Assembly (NCBI RefSeq): GCF_020055675.1 | Contig: NZ_JAIPUS010000001.1 | Coordinates: forward strand, 124,001 to 188,000 | Reading direction: 5' to 3' | DNA: 64,000 bases | DNA from: Marivita sp. | GTDB lineage: Bacteria; Pseudomonadota; Alphaproteobacteria; Rhodobacterales; Rhodobacteraceae | Part shown: positions 27,183-37,096 of the stretch, piece after piece | How the letters are laid out: the number at the start of each line of letters is the position of its first letter | Position numbering within the stretch: position 1 is the stretch's first letter | Position numbers and translations under genes: made by a program | The notes under the pieces: generated by a model | Database searches by the model: none | What the model was told of the DNA's origin: nothing | What the model saw: the letters and a program-made list of their open reading frames with translations, nothing else

Positions 27183-28253
27183 TTGACCGACGGATCAAAA
27201 GTTCTGGAAGAAATGAATGACCGCTCCCGCGAGGTGTTTCGCAAGGTGGTCGAAGGCTATCTGTCCAGCGGTGAACCCGTTGGATCACGCACGCTGACAC
27301 GGTCGCTGGATGAAAAGGTGTCGGCGGCGACGATCCGCAATGTGATGCAGGACCTCGAGTTTCTTGGCCTGTTGGACAGCCCGCATATCAGCGCGGGACG
27401 TGTGCCGACACAGCTTGGTCTGCGCATGTTTGTCGATGGTCTTCTTGAAGTGCGGGATCTCGATCTCGATGATCGGCAAAAGATCGACGAAACGGTGACA
27501 AGCAACAGTCAAGACGTAGGCTCCATCCTGGATCGGGTCGGGTCGGCCCTGTCGGGTGTCACCCATGGCGCATCGCTTGTCTTGACGCCAAAACACGAGG
27601 CGGCGATCAAGCATATCGAATTTGTGCCAGTGGGGGGCGATCAGGCCCTGGTGGTCCTGGTGTTTGCCGACGGGCATGTGGAGAACCGCCTTTTCACGCC
27701 ACCACCGGGGCAGACACCAAGTTCCATGCGCGAGGCCGCGAATTTCCTCAATGCGCTTGTCGAAGGTAAAACGCTGTCGGAATTGCAACGGACAATCAAG
27801 GACGACATGGCGGACAAACGGCGCGAACTTGATGCGCTGGCGGCAACTTTGGTTGAGCAGGGGCTTGCCGTTTGGGATGAGACCGCCGATATGTCAGGCC
27901 GCCTGATCGTGCGCGGCCGGTCGAACCTGCTGGCCGAAGAAACTCACGCCGATGAACTGGAGCGCATCCGCGAGCTGTTCGACGATCTTGAACGTAAGCG
28001 GGACATTGCCGAATTTCTGGAATTGACAGAAGAGGGCGACGGTGTGCGCATTTTTATCGGTTCTGAGAATAAACTTTTCTCACTTTCGGGTTCCTCTTTG
28101 GTTGTCTCTCCTTATATGAACGCTGACCGTAAGATAATCGGTGCGGTTGGGGTCATTGGCCCGACACGTCTGAATTACGGGCGGATCGTACCGATCGTAG
28201 ACTACACAGCGCAGCTCGTCGGGAAATTGCTCGGCGACCGCAACCAAGGGTAA
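27183..28253 (+). CDS. hrcA: Heat-inducible transcription repressor HrcA
   Basis: Repressor of class I heat-shock genes that binds CIRCE operators. The protein has 356 residues with an N-terminal winged helix (SSGEPVGSRTL, SAATIRNVMQDLEFLGLL) and a GAF-like domain (about 100-320), ending with GVIGPTRLNYGRIVPIVDYTA. I favour the TTG start at 27183 because GAGGTGA sits six bases upstream; an ATG at 27213 is the alternative. I saw no CIRCE inverted repeat in this window, so its targets must lie elsewhere. grpE follows after 4 bp. Confidence 0.95.
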   Translation: MTDGSKVLEEMNDRSREVFRKVVEGYLSSGEPVGSRTLTRSLDEKVSAATIRNVMQDLEFLGLLDSPHISAGRVPTQLGLRMFVDGLLEVRDLDLDDRQKIDETVTSNSQDVGSILDRVGSALSGVTHGASLVLTPKHEAAIKHIEFVPVGGDQALVVLVFADGHVENRLFTPPPGQTPSSMREAANFLNALVEGKTLSELQRTIKDDMADKRRELDALAATLVEQGLAVWDETADMSGRLIVRGRSNLLAEETHADELERIRELFDDLERKRDIAEFLELTEEGDGVRIFIGSENKLFSLSGSSLVVSPYMNADRKIIGAVGVIGPTRLNYGRIVPIVDYTAQLVGKLLGDRNQG

Positions 28254-28257
28254 CAAG

Positions 28258-28824
28258 ATGGCGGATACGGATCACACAAAGGATTTTCTCGACAGCTTGG
28301 CAGATGCCGAGGCAGAGGAAAACGAAGCACTGGAAGAAGAGATCAGCGAAGAGGCCGCTGATCTGGATGCTTTGCGTGCTGAACGGGATGATCTGAAAGA
28401 CAAGTTCATGCGCGCACTGGCCGATGCAGAAAACGCGCGCAAGCGGTCCGACAAGGATCGCCGCGAAGCGCAGCAATATGGTGGTTCTCGCCTCGCTCGG
28501 GATTTGCTGCCGGTGTATGACAACCTGTGCCGTGCCCTCGAATCGATATCGGAAGAACAACGTGAATCGTCCGAGGCCTTGATTGAAGGTCTGGAACTGA
28601 CGCTGCGGGAATTGCGGAGCGTTTTCAGCAAACATGGTGTTCAGCCGATAAAGCCGGAAGTCGGCGACAAGTTTGATCCTCAGCACCACGAAGCGATGTT
28701 CGAAGCACCTGTACCCGGCACAACCGCAGGCGACATCATTCAGGTCTCTGCCGAAGGATTCATGTTGTACGACAGGCTTTTGCGCCCGGCGCAGGTCGGC
28801 GTCAGCTCAACACCGAAATCCTAA
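28258..28824 (+). CDS. grpE: Nucleotide exchange factor GrpE
   Basis: A 188-residue DnaK co-chaperone that releases ADP. It has an acidic N-terminus, a long coiled-coil helix (about residues 25-95, with DKFMRALADAENARKRSDKDRREA) and a C-terminal beta domain with the family signature (FDPQHHEAMFEAPVPGTTAG). It is co-directional with hrcA at 4-bp spacing, so it is probably part of the same heat-shock transcript. Its stop overlaps the convergent mutS stop by four bases. Confidence 0.97.
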   Translation: MADTDHTKDFLDSLADAEAEENEALEEEISEEAADLDALRAERDDLKDKFMRALADAENARKRSDKDRREAQQYGGSRLARDLLPVYDNLCRALESISEEQRESSEALIEGLELTLRELRSVFSKHGVQPIKPEVGDKFDPQHHEAMFEAPVPGTTAGDIIQVSAEGFMLYDRLLRPAQVGVSSTPKS

Positions 28825-31481
28825 TCGCCGTCTTCCTGTACCAGGGTTTTGAGCTGGTACAGAGCCTGTAGCGCCTCCATGGGTGTCATCGTGTCGGGGT
28901 GCAGATCCTTGATCTGTGCCTCGATCTCGTTTTCGGATTTTGAGGTTGCCGGCTGTGGTGCGCTGGCGACGGCGGAAAACAACGGAAGATCGTCGATCAG
29001 CGCCTTGGGCGAAGTGTTTTCCCGCTCGCCTTTTTCCAGCGCCTCGAGAACTGATCGGGCGCGGGTGATTACCGCGGGTGGCAACCCGGCCAATTGCGCA
29101 ACTTGCACACCATAAGACCGATCCGCCGCCCCGTCCCGCACCTCGTGCAGGAAGATCACGTCGCCGTCCCATTCGCGCACCGCGACGGTCGCGTTCGTGA
29201 CCCCGTCGAGCGTTGCGGCCAGCGCCGTCAGCTCGTGATAATGCGTGGCAAAAAGCGCGCGCACCCGGTTCTGCGATTGCAGGTGTTCCAAGGTTGCCCA
29301 TGCGATCGAGAGCCCGTCATACGTCGCCGTGCCCCGTCCAATCTCGTCCAGAATAACAAGAGACCGATCATCCGCTTGGTTCAGGATCGCGGCGGTTTCG
29401 ACCATTTCCACCATGAACGTCGATCGCCCGCGCGCAAGATCGTCAGACGCGCCAACGCGGCTGAAAACCTGGCTGACCAGCCCGATATGTGCCGATTGCG
29501 CCGGAACGTAGGATCCAACCTGCGCCAATAGGGCAATCAGCGCGTTCTGGCGCAGGTAGGTGGACTTGCCGGCCATGTTCGGACCCGTGAGCAGCTTTAT
29601 CGCGGCAGCGTCTCCTGCGGCGTTCAATTGGCAATCATTGGCGACGAAGCCTGTATCGCCGCTTTTCAATGCGCGTTCCACGACCGGGTGGCGGCCCGCG
29701 GCGATCTCGAAGGCGCGGCTGTTATCCACCGTGGGACGGCACCAGTCCAGATCGCTTGCAAGATCGGCCAGAGCCGTTGCAAGATCCAGCTCGGCAAGCC
29801 CGGTCGCAAGCGTATTGAGCGCCGCTTGTTGGTCCAGAATTGCGGCTTTCAATGTCTCATAGAGCCGCTTTTCAATCTCGATCGCTTCGGTTCCGGCACT
29901 CATGATGCGCCGTTCAAGTTCGGAGAGTTCGACCGTGGTGAACCGGATCTGGTTGGCTGTCGTTTGCCGGTGAATAAAGGTTTCGTTCAGCGGCGGCGCC
30001 ATCATCGTTTGTGCATGGGTGGCGGTGGTTTCAATGAAATAGCCCAAAACGTTGTTGTGCTTGATCTTAAGCGACGACACCCCCGCCATCTCGGAATATT
30101 TGGCCTGAAGGCCTGCGATGACACCGCGTCCTTCGTCACGCAGCGTGCGGGCTTCATCCAGCTCGGCGGCGTAGCCCGGCGCAATGAATCCCCCATCCCG
30201 CGCCAGAAGCGGGGGGTCGGCCACAAGCGCATCATCGAGAAGATCGAGAAGCGCGTCATGTCCGGTGCAGGCGGTAACCGATGCTTGCAACAGATGGGGC
30301 AGTGTATGTGGCTCTAACACAACCGTAATTGCATTTGCCTGCTCCAGAGCATTGCGAATGGCCGTCATGTCTCTGGGGCCGCCGCGATCCAGCCCAAGCC
30401 GTGACAGCGCCCGGTCAAGATCGGCGACCCGTTTCAACGCATCCCGCACGTGTTTGGCTGCGGCTACGTTTGACATTGCCCAATCGATAGCTTCTTGCCG
30501 GTCGCGGATCGTGGCAAGATCACACGAAGGGGTGGACAGTCGACGTTCCAACAACCGCGCACCGCTGGCTGTTGCGGTGCGGTCGATGACCGATAACAAG
30601 GATCCGGCCCGGCCTCCGTTCAGGCTGTGTGTCAGTTCGAGGTTTCGCCGTGTTGCCGCATCGATAAGCATCGCGTGGCCCAGCTTTTCCTGCTGCGGCG
30701 GACGCAAGAGCGGCAAGCGCCCCTTTTGCGTCAGATCGAGATAATCGAGCAATGCACCCAACGCGGACAATTCCGGCCGTGAAAATCGCCCGTAGGCTTC
30801 CAGCGACGAGACAGCGAAGTGTCGTTCCAGCCGAGTCTGTGCACTGGTCGAATCGAAGCTGGATTTGCCCAGCGACGTCGCTTCGATTCCAAGATCTTTC
30901 AACACTTCGGAGACAACCGTATCCATTTCGTCGGCCATCAAGACCTCGGCCGGGGACAGTTGCGCCAATTCCGGACCGACGCGGGCCAGGGGCAGGGGCA
31001 AGACATGCAGCGCACCGGTCGAGATATCTGTCCAGGCCAGCGCCCATTCGTCTCTGACGCAGGCCAAAGCGGCAAGGAAATTGTGGCGCCGGGCTTCGAG
31101 AAGCGTGTCTTCTGTCAGGGTGCCGGGCGTGACGAGACGCACGACGTCACGCTTGACCACGGATTTGTGCCCGCGCTTTTTCGCCTCGGTGGGACTTTCC
31201 ATCTGTTCGCAGACGGCCACCCGAAACCCCTTGCGGATCAGCGTCAGCAAATACCCTTCGGCACTATGGACCGGCACGCCGCACATCGGGATGTCATCGC
31301 CATCATGTTTGCCCCGCTTTGTCAGCGCGATGTCGAGCGCTTCTGCGGCGGCAACCGCATCGTCAAAGAACAATTCATAAAAATCACCCATGCGGTAGAA
31401 CAATAAAGCGTCTGAATACTGGGATTTTATTTCCAGATATTGCGCCATCATGGGTGTGACGGGTGATTTATTCGCGTTCAC
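28821..31481 (-). CDS. mutS: DNA mismatch repair protein MutS
   Basis: An 886-residue mismatch sensor. The N-terminal mismatch-binding domain contains the Phe-X-Glu type motif in FYRMGDFYELFFDDA (about residues 27-41). Connector, lever and clamp domains follow, then the ABC-type ATPase with Walker A GPNMAGKSTYLRQ and Walker B/signature DEIGRGTATYDGLSIAWA, and FATHYHEL. I chose GTG at 31481 (VNANKSPVTPMM), preceded by GGGGAAG; an ATG at 31511 would add ten residues and an ATG at 31451 is also possible. It is divergent from maeB with under 90 bp between. Confidence 0.96.
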   Translation of the reverse strand: MNANKSPVTPMMAQYLEIKSQYSDALLFYRMGDFYELFFDDAVAAAEALDIALTKRGKHDGDDIPMCGVPVHSAEGYLLTLIRKGFRVAVCEQMESPTEAKKRGHKSVVKRDVVRLVTPGTLTEDTLLEARRHNFLAALACVRDEWALAWTDISTGALHVLPLPLARVGPELAQLSPAEVLMADEMDTVVSEVLKDLGIEATSLGKSSFDSTSAQTRLERHFAVSSLEAYGRFSRPELSALGALLDYLDLTQKGRLPLLRPPQQEKLGHAMLIDAATRRNLELTHSLNGGRAGSLLSVIDRTATASGARLLERRLSTPSCDLATIRDRQEAIDWAMSNVAAAKHVRDALKRVADLDRALSRLGLDRGGPRDMTAIRNALEQANAITVVLEPHTLPHLLQASVTACTGHDALLDLLDDALVADPPLLARDGGFIAPGYAAELDEARTLRDEGRGVIAGLQAKYSEMAGVSSLKIKHNNVLGYFIETTATHAQTMMAPPLNETFIHRQTTANQIRFTTVELSELERRIMSAGTEAIEIEKRLYETLKAAILDQQAALNTLATGLAELDLATALADLASDLDWCRPTVDNSRAFEIAAGRHPVVERALKSGDTGFVANDCQLNAAGDAAAIKLLTGPNMAGKSTYLRQNALIALLAQVGSYVPAQSAHIGLVSQVFSRVGASDDLARGRSTFMVEMVETAAILNQADDRSLVILDEIGRGTATYDGLSIAWATLEHLQSQNRVRALFATHYHELTALAATLDGVTNATVAVREWDGDVIFLHEVRDGAADRSYGVQVAQLAGLPPAVITRARSVLEALEKGERENTSPKALIDDLPLFSAVASAPQPATSKSENEIEAQIKDLHPDTMTPMEALQALYQLKTLVQEDGD

Positions 31482-31566
31482 AATCTTCCCCTTGGTGCTT
31501 TGGCATGACATTAAGACGAGCGAGGCGGGCGGAAAACCCGAATTTGATCAATGAGGCCCTGACTGC

Positions 31567-33822
31567 ATGTCCAATCCAAAGTTCACCCGCGAGGAGGCTC
31601 TTGCCTTTCATCTTGAACCGACCCCCGGCAAGTGGGAGGTGCAGGCGACCGTTCCGATGACAACGCAACGGGATCTGTCTCTTGCCTATTCCCCCGGTGT
31701 CGCCGTCCCGTGCGAGGATATCGCAAAGGACCCGGGGCTTGCCTATGATTATACGAACAAGGGCAACCTTGTTGCGGTGATCTCGAATGGAACGGCGGTT
31801 CTGGGGCTGGGCAATCTTGGCGCGCTTGGGTCCAAACCGGTGATGGAGGGCAAATCGGTTCTCTTCAAGCGGTTTGCGGATGTGAACTCCATCGACATCG
31901 AACTCGATACCGAAGACCCCGACGCCTTTTGCCAAGCCGTGCGCCTGATGGGTCCGACCTTCGGGGGCATCAACCTGGAAGACATCAAGGCGCCCGAGTG
32001 CTTCATCATCGAGCAGCGGCTCAAGGAAGAAATGGACATCCCCGTTTTCCATGACGACCAGCACGGAACAGCGGTGATCTGTGCGGCAGGGTTGATCAAT
32101 GCGCTGCACCTTTCCGGCAAGAAGATCGAGGATGTGAAGATCGTGCTGAACGGTGCCGGGGCGGCGGGCATTGCCTGTATCGAACTGCTCAAGCGCATGG
32201 GGGCACGGCACGACAATTGCGTCGTGGCCGATACCAAGGGTGTGATCTACCAAGGCCGCACGGAAGGCATGAACCAGTGGAAATCCGCCCATGCGGTCAA
32301 GACGGATTCGCGCACGCTGCAAGAGGCGATGGTCGGGGCCGACGTGTTCCTCGGGGTCAGCGTCAAGGGGGCCGTGACGCAGGACATGGTGCGGTCGATG
32401 GCCGACAACCCGGTGATCTTTGCCATGGCGAACCCCGATCCCGAGATCACGCCGGAAGAGGCCCACGAGGTGCGGGTCGATGCCATCGTCGCCACCGGGC
32501 GCAGCGACTATCCGAACCAGGTGAACAACGTTCTGGGCTTTCCCTACCTGTTCCGTGGCGCGCTCGACATCAATGCGCGGGCGATCAACGACGAGATGAA
32601 GATCGCCTGCGCGCAGGCGCTGGCAGAGCTTGCGCGCGAAGACGTGCCTGACGAGGTGGCGCTGGCCTATGGCAAGAGCCTGAGCTTCGGACGCGACTAC
32701 ATCATCCCAACGCCCTTTGATCCGCGTCTGATCCACAGGATTCCGCCTGCCGTGGCCAAGGCGGGAATGGACACCGGAGCGGCGCGGCGACCGATCATTG
32801 ATCTGGATGCCTATGAAGATTCGCTGAAATCACGGATGGATCCGACCGCCAGCATCCTGCGCAGCATAAACGCGCGGGCGCGGTCGGCGCAGGCACGCAT
32901 GATCTTTGCCGAAGGCGATGATCCGCGCGTGTTGCGCGCCGCGGTGATGTATCAGCGCAATGGCTTTGGAAAGGCGCTGGTTGTCGGGCGAGAGTCCGAT
33001 GTGCAGGCCAAGCTCGAAGAGGCGGGTCTGGCCGATGCCGTGCGCGAGATCGACGTCGTGAACGCCGCCAAAACCCAGCATCTGGAGCGCTACAAGCAGT
33101 TTCTTTACGGCCGGCTTCAGCGCAAGGGACATGACCGGCAGGATATCCACCGGCTCGCTGCCCGGGATCGGCACGTGTTTGCGGCGCTGATGCTGCAACA
33201 AGGGCATGGCGATGCGTTGGTCACCGGGGCCACGCGGAAATCCGCGCATGTGATGGAGTTGATCAACCATGTTTTCGATGCCGACGCGTCGCATGGGGCG
33301 GCCGGTGTCACCGCGCTTTTGGTCAAGGGGCGCATCGTCCTGATGGCGGACACACTCGTGCACGAATGGCCGAACGAGGAAGAGCTTGCCAATATTGCGG
33401 AACAGGGCGCCGATGTGGCCCGCCTTCTGGGCCTGGAGCCGCGCGTGGCGTTCGTGTCGTTCTCGACGTTTGGATACCCGGTGTCCGAACGCGCAGAGAA
33501 GATGCATATCGCGCCTCGCGTGTTGGACAAGCGTGGCGTGACTTTCGAGTACGAGGGCGAGATGACAGTCGATGTCGCGCTGAATCGCACTTCGCAGAAG
33601 TCTTATCCCTTCCAGAGGCTGACCGGTCCCGCGAATGTCCTTGTCGTGCCCGCGCGCCATTCCGCGTCAATATCGGTCAAGCTGATGCAGGAAATGGCCG
33701 GCGCGACGGTCATCGGACCGATTTTGGCCGGTGTGGACAAGTCCATCCAGATTTGCTCCACCTCCAGCACGGCGAGCGATATCTTGAACATGGCGGTTCT
33801 GGCAGCCTGCAAGGGAGGCTGA
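31567..33822 (+). CDS. maeB: NADP-dependent malic enzyme with C-terminal phosphotransacetylase-like domain (MaeB type)
   Basis: A 751-residue two-domain protein. Residues about 1-430 form the malic enzyme (oxidative decarboxylation of malate to pyruvate). This part shows SLAYSPGVAVPCEDI, the catalytic/metal-binding region FHDDQHGTAVI and the nucleotide fold VLNGAGAAGIACIELL. The C-terminal 320 residues resemble phosphate acetyltransferase (FAEGDDPRVLRAA), a domain that in MaeB regulates activity or oligomerisation and is not usually catalytic. The length matches the MaeB class. The PfkB kinase gene starts 2 bp after the stop. Confidence 0.95.
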   Translation: MSNPKFTREEALAFHLEPTPGKWEVQATVPMTTQRDLSLAYSPGVAVPCEDIAKDPGLAYDYTNKGNLVAVISNGTAVLGLGNLGALGSKPVMEGKSVLFKRFADVNSIDIELDTEDPDAFCQAVRLMGPTFGGINLEDIKAPECFIIEQRLKEEMDIPVFHDDQHGTAVICAAGLINALHLSGKKIEDVKIVLNGAGAAGIACIELLKRMGARHDNCVVADTKGVIYQGRTEGMNQWKSAHAVKTDSRTLQEAMVGADVFLGVSVKGAVTQDMVRSMADNPVIFAMANPDPEITPEEAHEVRVDAIVATGRSDYPNQVNNVLGFPYLFRGALDINARAINDEMKIACAQALAELAREDVPDEVALAYGKSLSFGRDYIIPTPFDPRLIHRIPPAVAKAGMDTGAARRPIIDLDAYEDSLKSRMDPTASILRSINARARSAQARMIFAEGDDPRVLRAAVMYQRNGFGKALVVGRESDVQAKLEEAGLADAVREIDVVNAAKTQHLERYKQFLYGRLQRKGHDRQDIHRLAARDRHVFAALMLQQGHGDALVTGATRKSAHVMELINHVFDADASHGAAGVTALLVKGRIVLMADTLVHEWPNEEELANIAEQGADVARLLGLEPRVAFVSFSTFGYPVSERAEKMHIAPRVLDKRGVTFEYEGEMTVDVALNRTSQKSYPFQRLTGPANVLVVPARHSASISVKLMQEMAGATVIGPILAGVDKSIQICSTSSTASDILNMAVLAACKGG

Positions 33823-33824
33823 GC

Positions 33825-34700
33825 ATGGCGGTCTATAACCTTGGCTCTATCAACGCCGATCTGTTCTACCGTGTGCCGCATCTTCTTGCACCGGGGGAAA
33901 CATTGGCCGCGACAGAACACAGCCGGGGCCTGGGCGGCAAAGGGGCAAATATGTCCGTCGCCGTCGCCCGGGCGGCAGCGCGGGTGAAGCATGTCGGCGC
34001 GGTCGGGCCGGATGGGCGCTGGGCCGTTGAACGGATGCTGGAATACGGCGTCGATACCCGCGCCATCATCGAGGTCTCCGCGCCGACGGGCCATGCCGTC
34101 ATCATGATCGACGACCAAGGCGAAAACGCGATCCTGATCCATCCCGGAGCAAATCACGCCTTGTCAGAGACTGATATACAGCAGGCGTTGACCGACGCGA
34201 CAGAGGCCGACCTCTTCCTGTTCCAGAACGAAACCTCGTGCCAGGTGATTGGCGCCACGCAGGCCTCGGCCAGAGGCATGCGCGTGATTTACGCGGCCGC
34301 ACCCTTTGATGCCGAATCGGTGAAAACCGTGATGCCCCTGCTTGATATCCTCGTGATGAATGCGGTCGAAGCGCAGCAATTGTCGGATGCGACGGGCGCC
34401 GACCTAGCCGACCTGCCGGTGCGTGACATTATCGTGACATTGGGCGCTGAGGGCTGCCGATGGTTGAACACGGACGACGGATCCGATCAGAGCTTTCCCG
34501 CCATTCCGGTCGATCCGGTCGATACCACCGGCGCGGGGGACACCTTTACCGGTTTCCTCGTGGCCGGTCTGGATCGTGGATTGCCGATGGCGCAGGCGAT
34601 TTCTCTGGGACAACAAGCCGCCGCGATCATGGTCACGCGGCAAGGCACGGCCGATGTGATCCCTGACCTGAAAGATGTGCAGGACGCCCGTTTCGGTTAA
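33825..34700 (+). CDS. PfkB-family carbohydrate kinase (ribokinase-like)
   Basis: A 291-residue sugar kinase of the ribokinase/PfkB family. The N-terminal signature GLGGKGANMSVAVARAAA is at about residues 32-49, and the C-terminal PfkB signature with the catalytic aspartate DTTGAGDTFTGFLVAGL is at about 228-244. It resembles ribokinase (RbsK), but no ribose transport genes are nearby, so the substrate is uncertain. The ATG is 2 bp after the maeB stop, preceded by AAGGGAGG inside maeB, so the two genes are probably co-translated. Confidence 0.88.
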   Translation: MAVYNLGSINADLFYRVPHLLAPGETLAATEHSRGLGGKGANMSVAVARAAARVKHVGAVGPDGRWAVERMLEYGVDTRAIIEVSAPTGHAVIMIDDQGENAILIHPGANHALSETDIQQALTDATEADLFLFQNETSCQVIGATQASARGMRVIYAAAPFDAESVKTVMPLLDILVMNAVEAQQLSDATGADLADLPVRDIIVTLGAEGCRWLNTDDGSDQSFPAIPVDPVDTTGAGDTFTGFLVAGLDRGLPMAQAISLGQQAAAIMVTRQGTADVIPDLKDVQDARFG

Positions 34701-34985
34701 CTTGCCAGGAATGGCACGTTGGCATCCCCCAGCGCCTTTCTCCGGTCCTTTGACCACAGCCTTTGCGATATCGCCTGTTTGAGTGCGCCCTGGCGGATTT
34801 CGTGGACCGGACATTCCGAGCCTATCGCAATCTCGAAGCAATCAAGCGCGGCGTAATACGTCTACGTTGGCATGAGTGTTTGCCGCTGGTCACGGGCCAC
34901 ATATCGCCCCGGAGGGGATATCAACGCAGCGCCCGGCGTTGTCATGGCCATGGGGCCCGTCGAAGGTCGACGGGCTGTTCCATGT
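34701..34985. other. Gap between PfkB kinase and argG; no complete gene seen
   Basis: About 285 bp between two convergent genes. I see no complete gene or RNA gene. On the minus strand a 54-codon open stretch (34697-34861) has protein-like composition but no start codon, because it follows a TAG; it may be a remnant. A 9-bp-stem hairpin follows the argG stop. Confidence 0.5.
34955..34975 (-). terminator. Hairpin downstream of argG
   Basis: GCCCGTCGA / TCGACGGGC, nine paired bases closing a 3-nt loop, beginning 10 bp after the argG stop on the minus strand. No U-run follows, so this is either a weak terminator or a 3'-end stabilising structure. Confidence 0.4.
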
Positions 34986-36215
34986 TCACTTGTCTGCCAG
35001 GCGCCGGTTCCGCGCCGCCAGAAGTTTCAGGCGCAGCGCGTTGAGCTGGATGAATCCCTGCGCGTCTTTCTGATCGTAGGCGCCGGCATCTTCCTCGAAG
35101 GTGACATGCGCCTCGGAGTAGAGAGAGTGGTCGGACCAGCGGGCGACCGTGTTGACTGATCCCTTGTAGAGCTTCACGCGGACCGTGCCGGTAACCTGCT
35201 CCTGGCTCTTGTCTATCAGCGCCTGCATCATCTCGCGCTCCGGCGAATACCAGAAGCCGTTATAGACCAATTCCGCATAGCGCGGCATGATCGAATCCTT
35301 CAGGTGGCCCGCGCCGCTGTCCAGCGTGATCTGTTCGATCCCGCGATGCGCCTCGAGCAGAACCGTGCCGCCCGGTGTCTCATAAATGCCACGCGACTTC
35401 ATCCCGACGAAGCGGTTTTCAACGAGGTCGAGCCGCCCGATACCATGCTTTCCGCCGAGCTCGTTCAGCTTGGTCAGGATCGTGGCAGGGCTCATCGCTT
35501 CGCCATTGATCGCAACGGCATCGCCCTTTTCGAAGGTGATCTCGACCATCTCGGGTGTGTCGGGCGCGTCTTCGGGATGCACGGTGCGCTGGTAGACGTA
35601 ATCGGGCGCTTCCTGCGCCGGGTCTTCGAGCACCTTGCCCTCGGAAGAGGTGTGCAGAAGGTTCGCATCGACCGAAAACGGCGCTTCGCCGCGCTTGTCC
35701 TTTGCAATCGGGATCTGGTTCTTTTCGGCAAAATCCAGCAGCCTGGTGCGCGAGGAAAGATCCCATTCCCGCCATGGCGCAATGACCTTGATATCCGGGT
35801 TGAGCGCATAGGCCGCCAGCTCGAACCGAACCTGGTCGTTGCCTTTGCCGGTTGCCCCGTGACTGACCGCGTCGGCCCCGGTCTCCGCCGCGATCTTGAC
35901 CAGGCGCTTGGAAATCAGCGGGCGGGCAATCGAGGTGCCGAGCAGGTACAACCCCTCATAAAGCGCATTCGCGCGGAACATCGGAAAGACAAAATCACGC
36001 ACGAATTCTTCGCGGATATCCTCGATATAGATGTTCTCGGGCTTGATCCCCAGCATGACCGCCTTTTCGCGCGCCGGTTCAAGCTCTTCTCCCTGGCCCA
36101 GATCGGCGGTGAAGGTGACCACGTCGCAGCCATACTCGGTTTGCAACCATTTGAGGATGATCGAGGTATCGAGGCCACCGGAATAGGCCAGCACAACTTT
36201 TTTGGGCGCAGACAT
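34986..36215 (-). CDS. argG: Argininosuccinate synthase ArgG
   Basis: Condenses citrulline and aspartate with ATP to argininosuccinate in arginine synthesis. The protein has 409 residues. The N-terminal PP-loop [13 protein letters not shown] is at about residues 7-19, and [15 protein letters not shown] and the conserved central segment [13 protein letters not shown] follow. I chose the ATG at 36215, preceded by AAAGGAA. The frame is open to 36272 but the extra residues are not family sequence. It is divergent from the multi-pass membrane protein gene, with about 100 bp shared for promoters. Confidence 0.98.
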   Translation of the reverse strand: MSAPKKVVLAYSGGLDTSIILKWLQTEYGCDVVTFTADLGQGEELEPAREKAVMLGIKPENIYIEDIREEFVRDFVFPMFRANALYEGLYLLGTSIARPLISKRLVKIAAETGADAVSHGATGKGNDQVRFELAAYALNPDIKVIAPWREWDLSSRTRLLDFAEKNQIPIAKDKRGEAPFSVDANLLHTSSEGKVLEDPAQEAPDYVYQRTVHPEDAPDTPEMVEITFEKGDAVAINGEAMSPATILTKLNELGGKHGIGRLDLVENRFVGMKSRGIYETPGGTVLLEAHRGIEQITLDSGAGHLKDSIMPRYAELVYNGFWYSPEREMMQALIDKSQEQVTGTVRVKLYKGSVNTVARWSDHSLYSEAHVTFEEDAGAYDQKDAQGFIQLNALRLKLLAARNRRLADK

Positions 36216-36315
36216 GGGTTTTCCTTTAACGGGTTTGCCGGGGCGATTACTTGTTTTTCCGGACAGGGGCAAGAAGTGGCTGCTTGGCAGGCTTCACAAG
36301 AGCAGGATGATACGC

Positions 36316-37071
36316 ATGGCGCAGGGTTGGCTGATTTTCCGACATTCCTTCAACCTGTTGATGGAAAATCTCGAACAGGCGTTCCGCCTGTCATTATTGC
36401 TGTACCTGGTTCAGAGTTCATACGTGATTTACGTTTTTTTCAACCCGCCGCAAACAACCGAAATGGAAGGCATGCAGGTCATGGTGACAGCGCCCGAAGA
36501 CATGCTGCCAACCGTTTTCTTCGGTTTTATCGCCATTGTCGGAAGCGTCTGGATCGCCGTCGCATGGCACCGGTTCGCATTGAACGGGGAGGTGACGCGC
36601 GGGTGGCTTCCAGAGTTTCGAGGATCATTGATCCTCGGGTATCTGGGGCGGTCGATCCTGATCGGAGCCTTGGTGATTTTTGGCGTCATTGTCCTGTCGA
36701 TCCCGATCAGCATCATCGCGATCGGGCTACCGGGGTTGGCCGGGCTGATGACATTGATCATGATCGGGGCAGGGGCCTATTTCTTTTTCCGGCTCGGGAT
36801 CATGTTGCCGGCCGCAGCGGTGGGTGAGCACCTTACATTGGCGGATGCATGGGATGCGACCAGCGGAAAAAGCGACACGATCCTGACACTGGCCTTGATC
36901 GTGGTCGGTGGCAGTGTCGTGATCCAGCTTCCCTCGCAATTCAACGATGCGCCCGATTCGACCATCACCCTTGTTTACACTCTGGTCGTGAACTGGTTCG
37001 CCACGATCATCGGGATTTCTGTTCTGACGACGCTTTATGGGCATTACGTCGAAGAGCGGCCCATCAACTGA
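36316..37071 (+). CDS. Multi-pass membrane protein of unknown function
   Basis: A 251-residue protein with about six predicted hydrophobic helices (near residues 20-42, 72-92, 110-140, 140-165, 192-212 and 222-243). It starts MAQGWLIFRHSFNLLMENLEQAF. I recognise no catalytic motif; the hydrophobic, Gly/Ile-rich layout resembles generic roseobacter integral membrane proteins. I chose the ATG at 36316 with AGGA eight bases upstream; an ATG at 36307 is possible. ilvA follows in the same direction after 25 bp, so the two may share a transcript. Confidence 0.75.
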   Translation: MAQGWLIFRHSFNLLMENLEQAFRLSLLLYLVQSSYVIYVFFNPPQTTEMEGMQVMVTAPEDMLPTVFFGFIAIVGSVWIAVAWHRFALNGEVTRGWLPEFRGSLILGYLGRSILIGALVIFGVIVLSIPISIIAIGLPGLAGLMTLIMIGAGAYFFFRLGIMLPAAAVGEHLTLADAWDATSGKSDTILTLALIVVGGSVVIQLPSQFNDAPDSTITLVYTLVVNWFATIIGISVLTTLYGHYVEERPIN

Positions 37072-37096
37072 CCTCTGTTTCCCTGAAGGGGGATCA

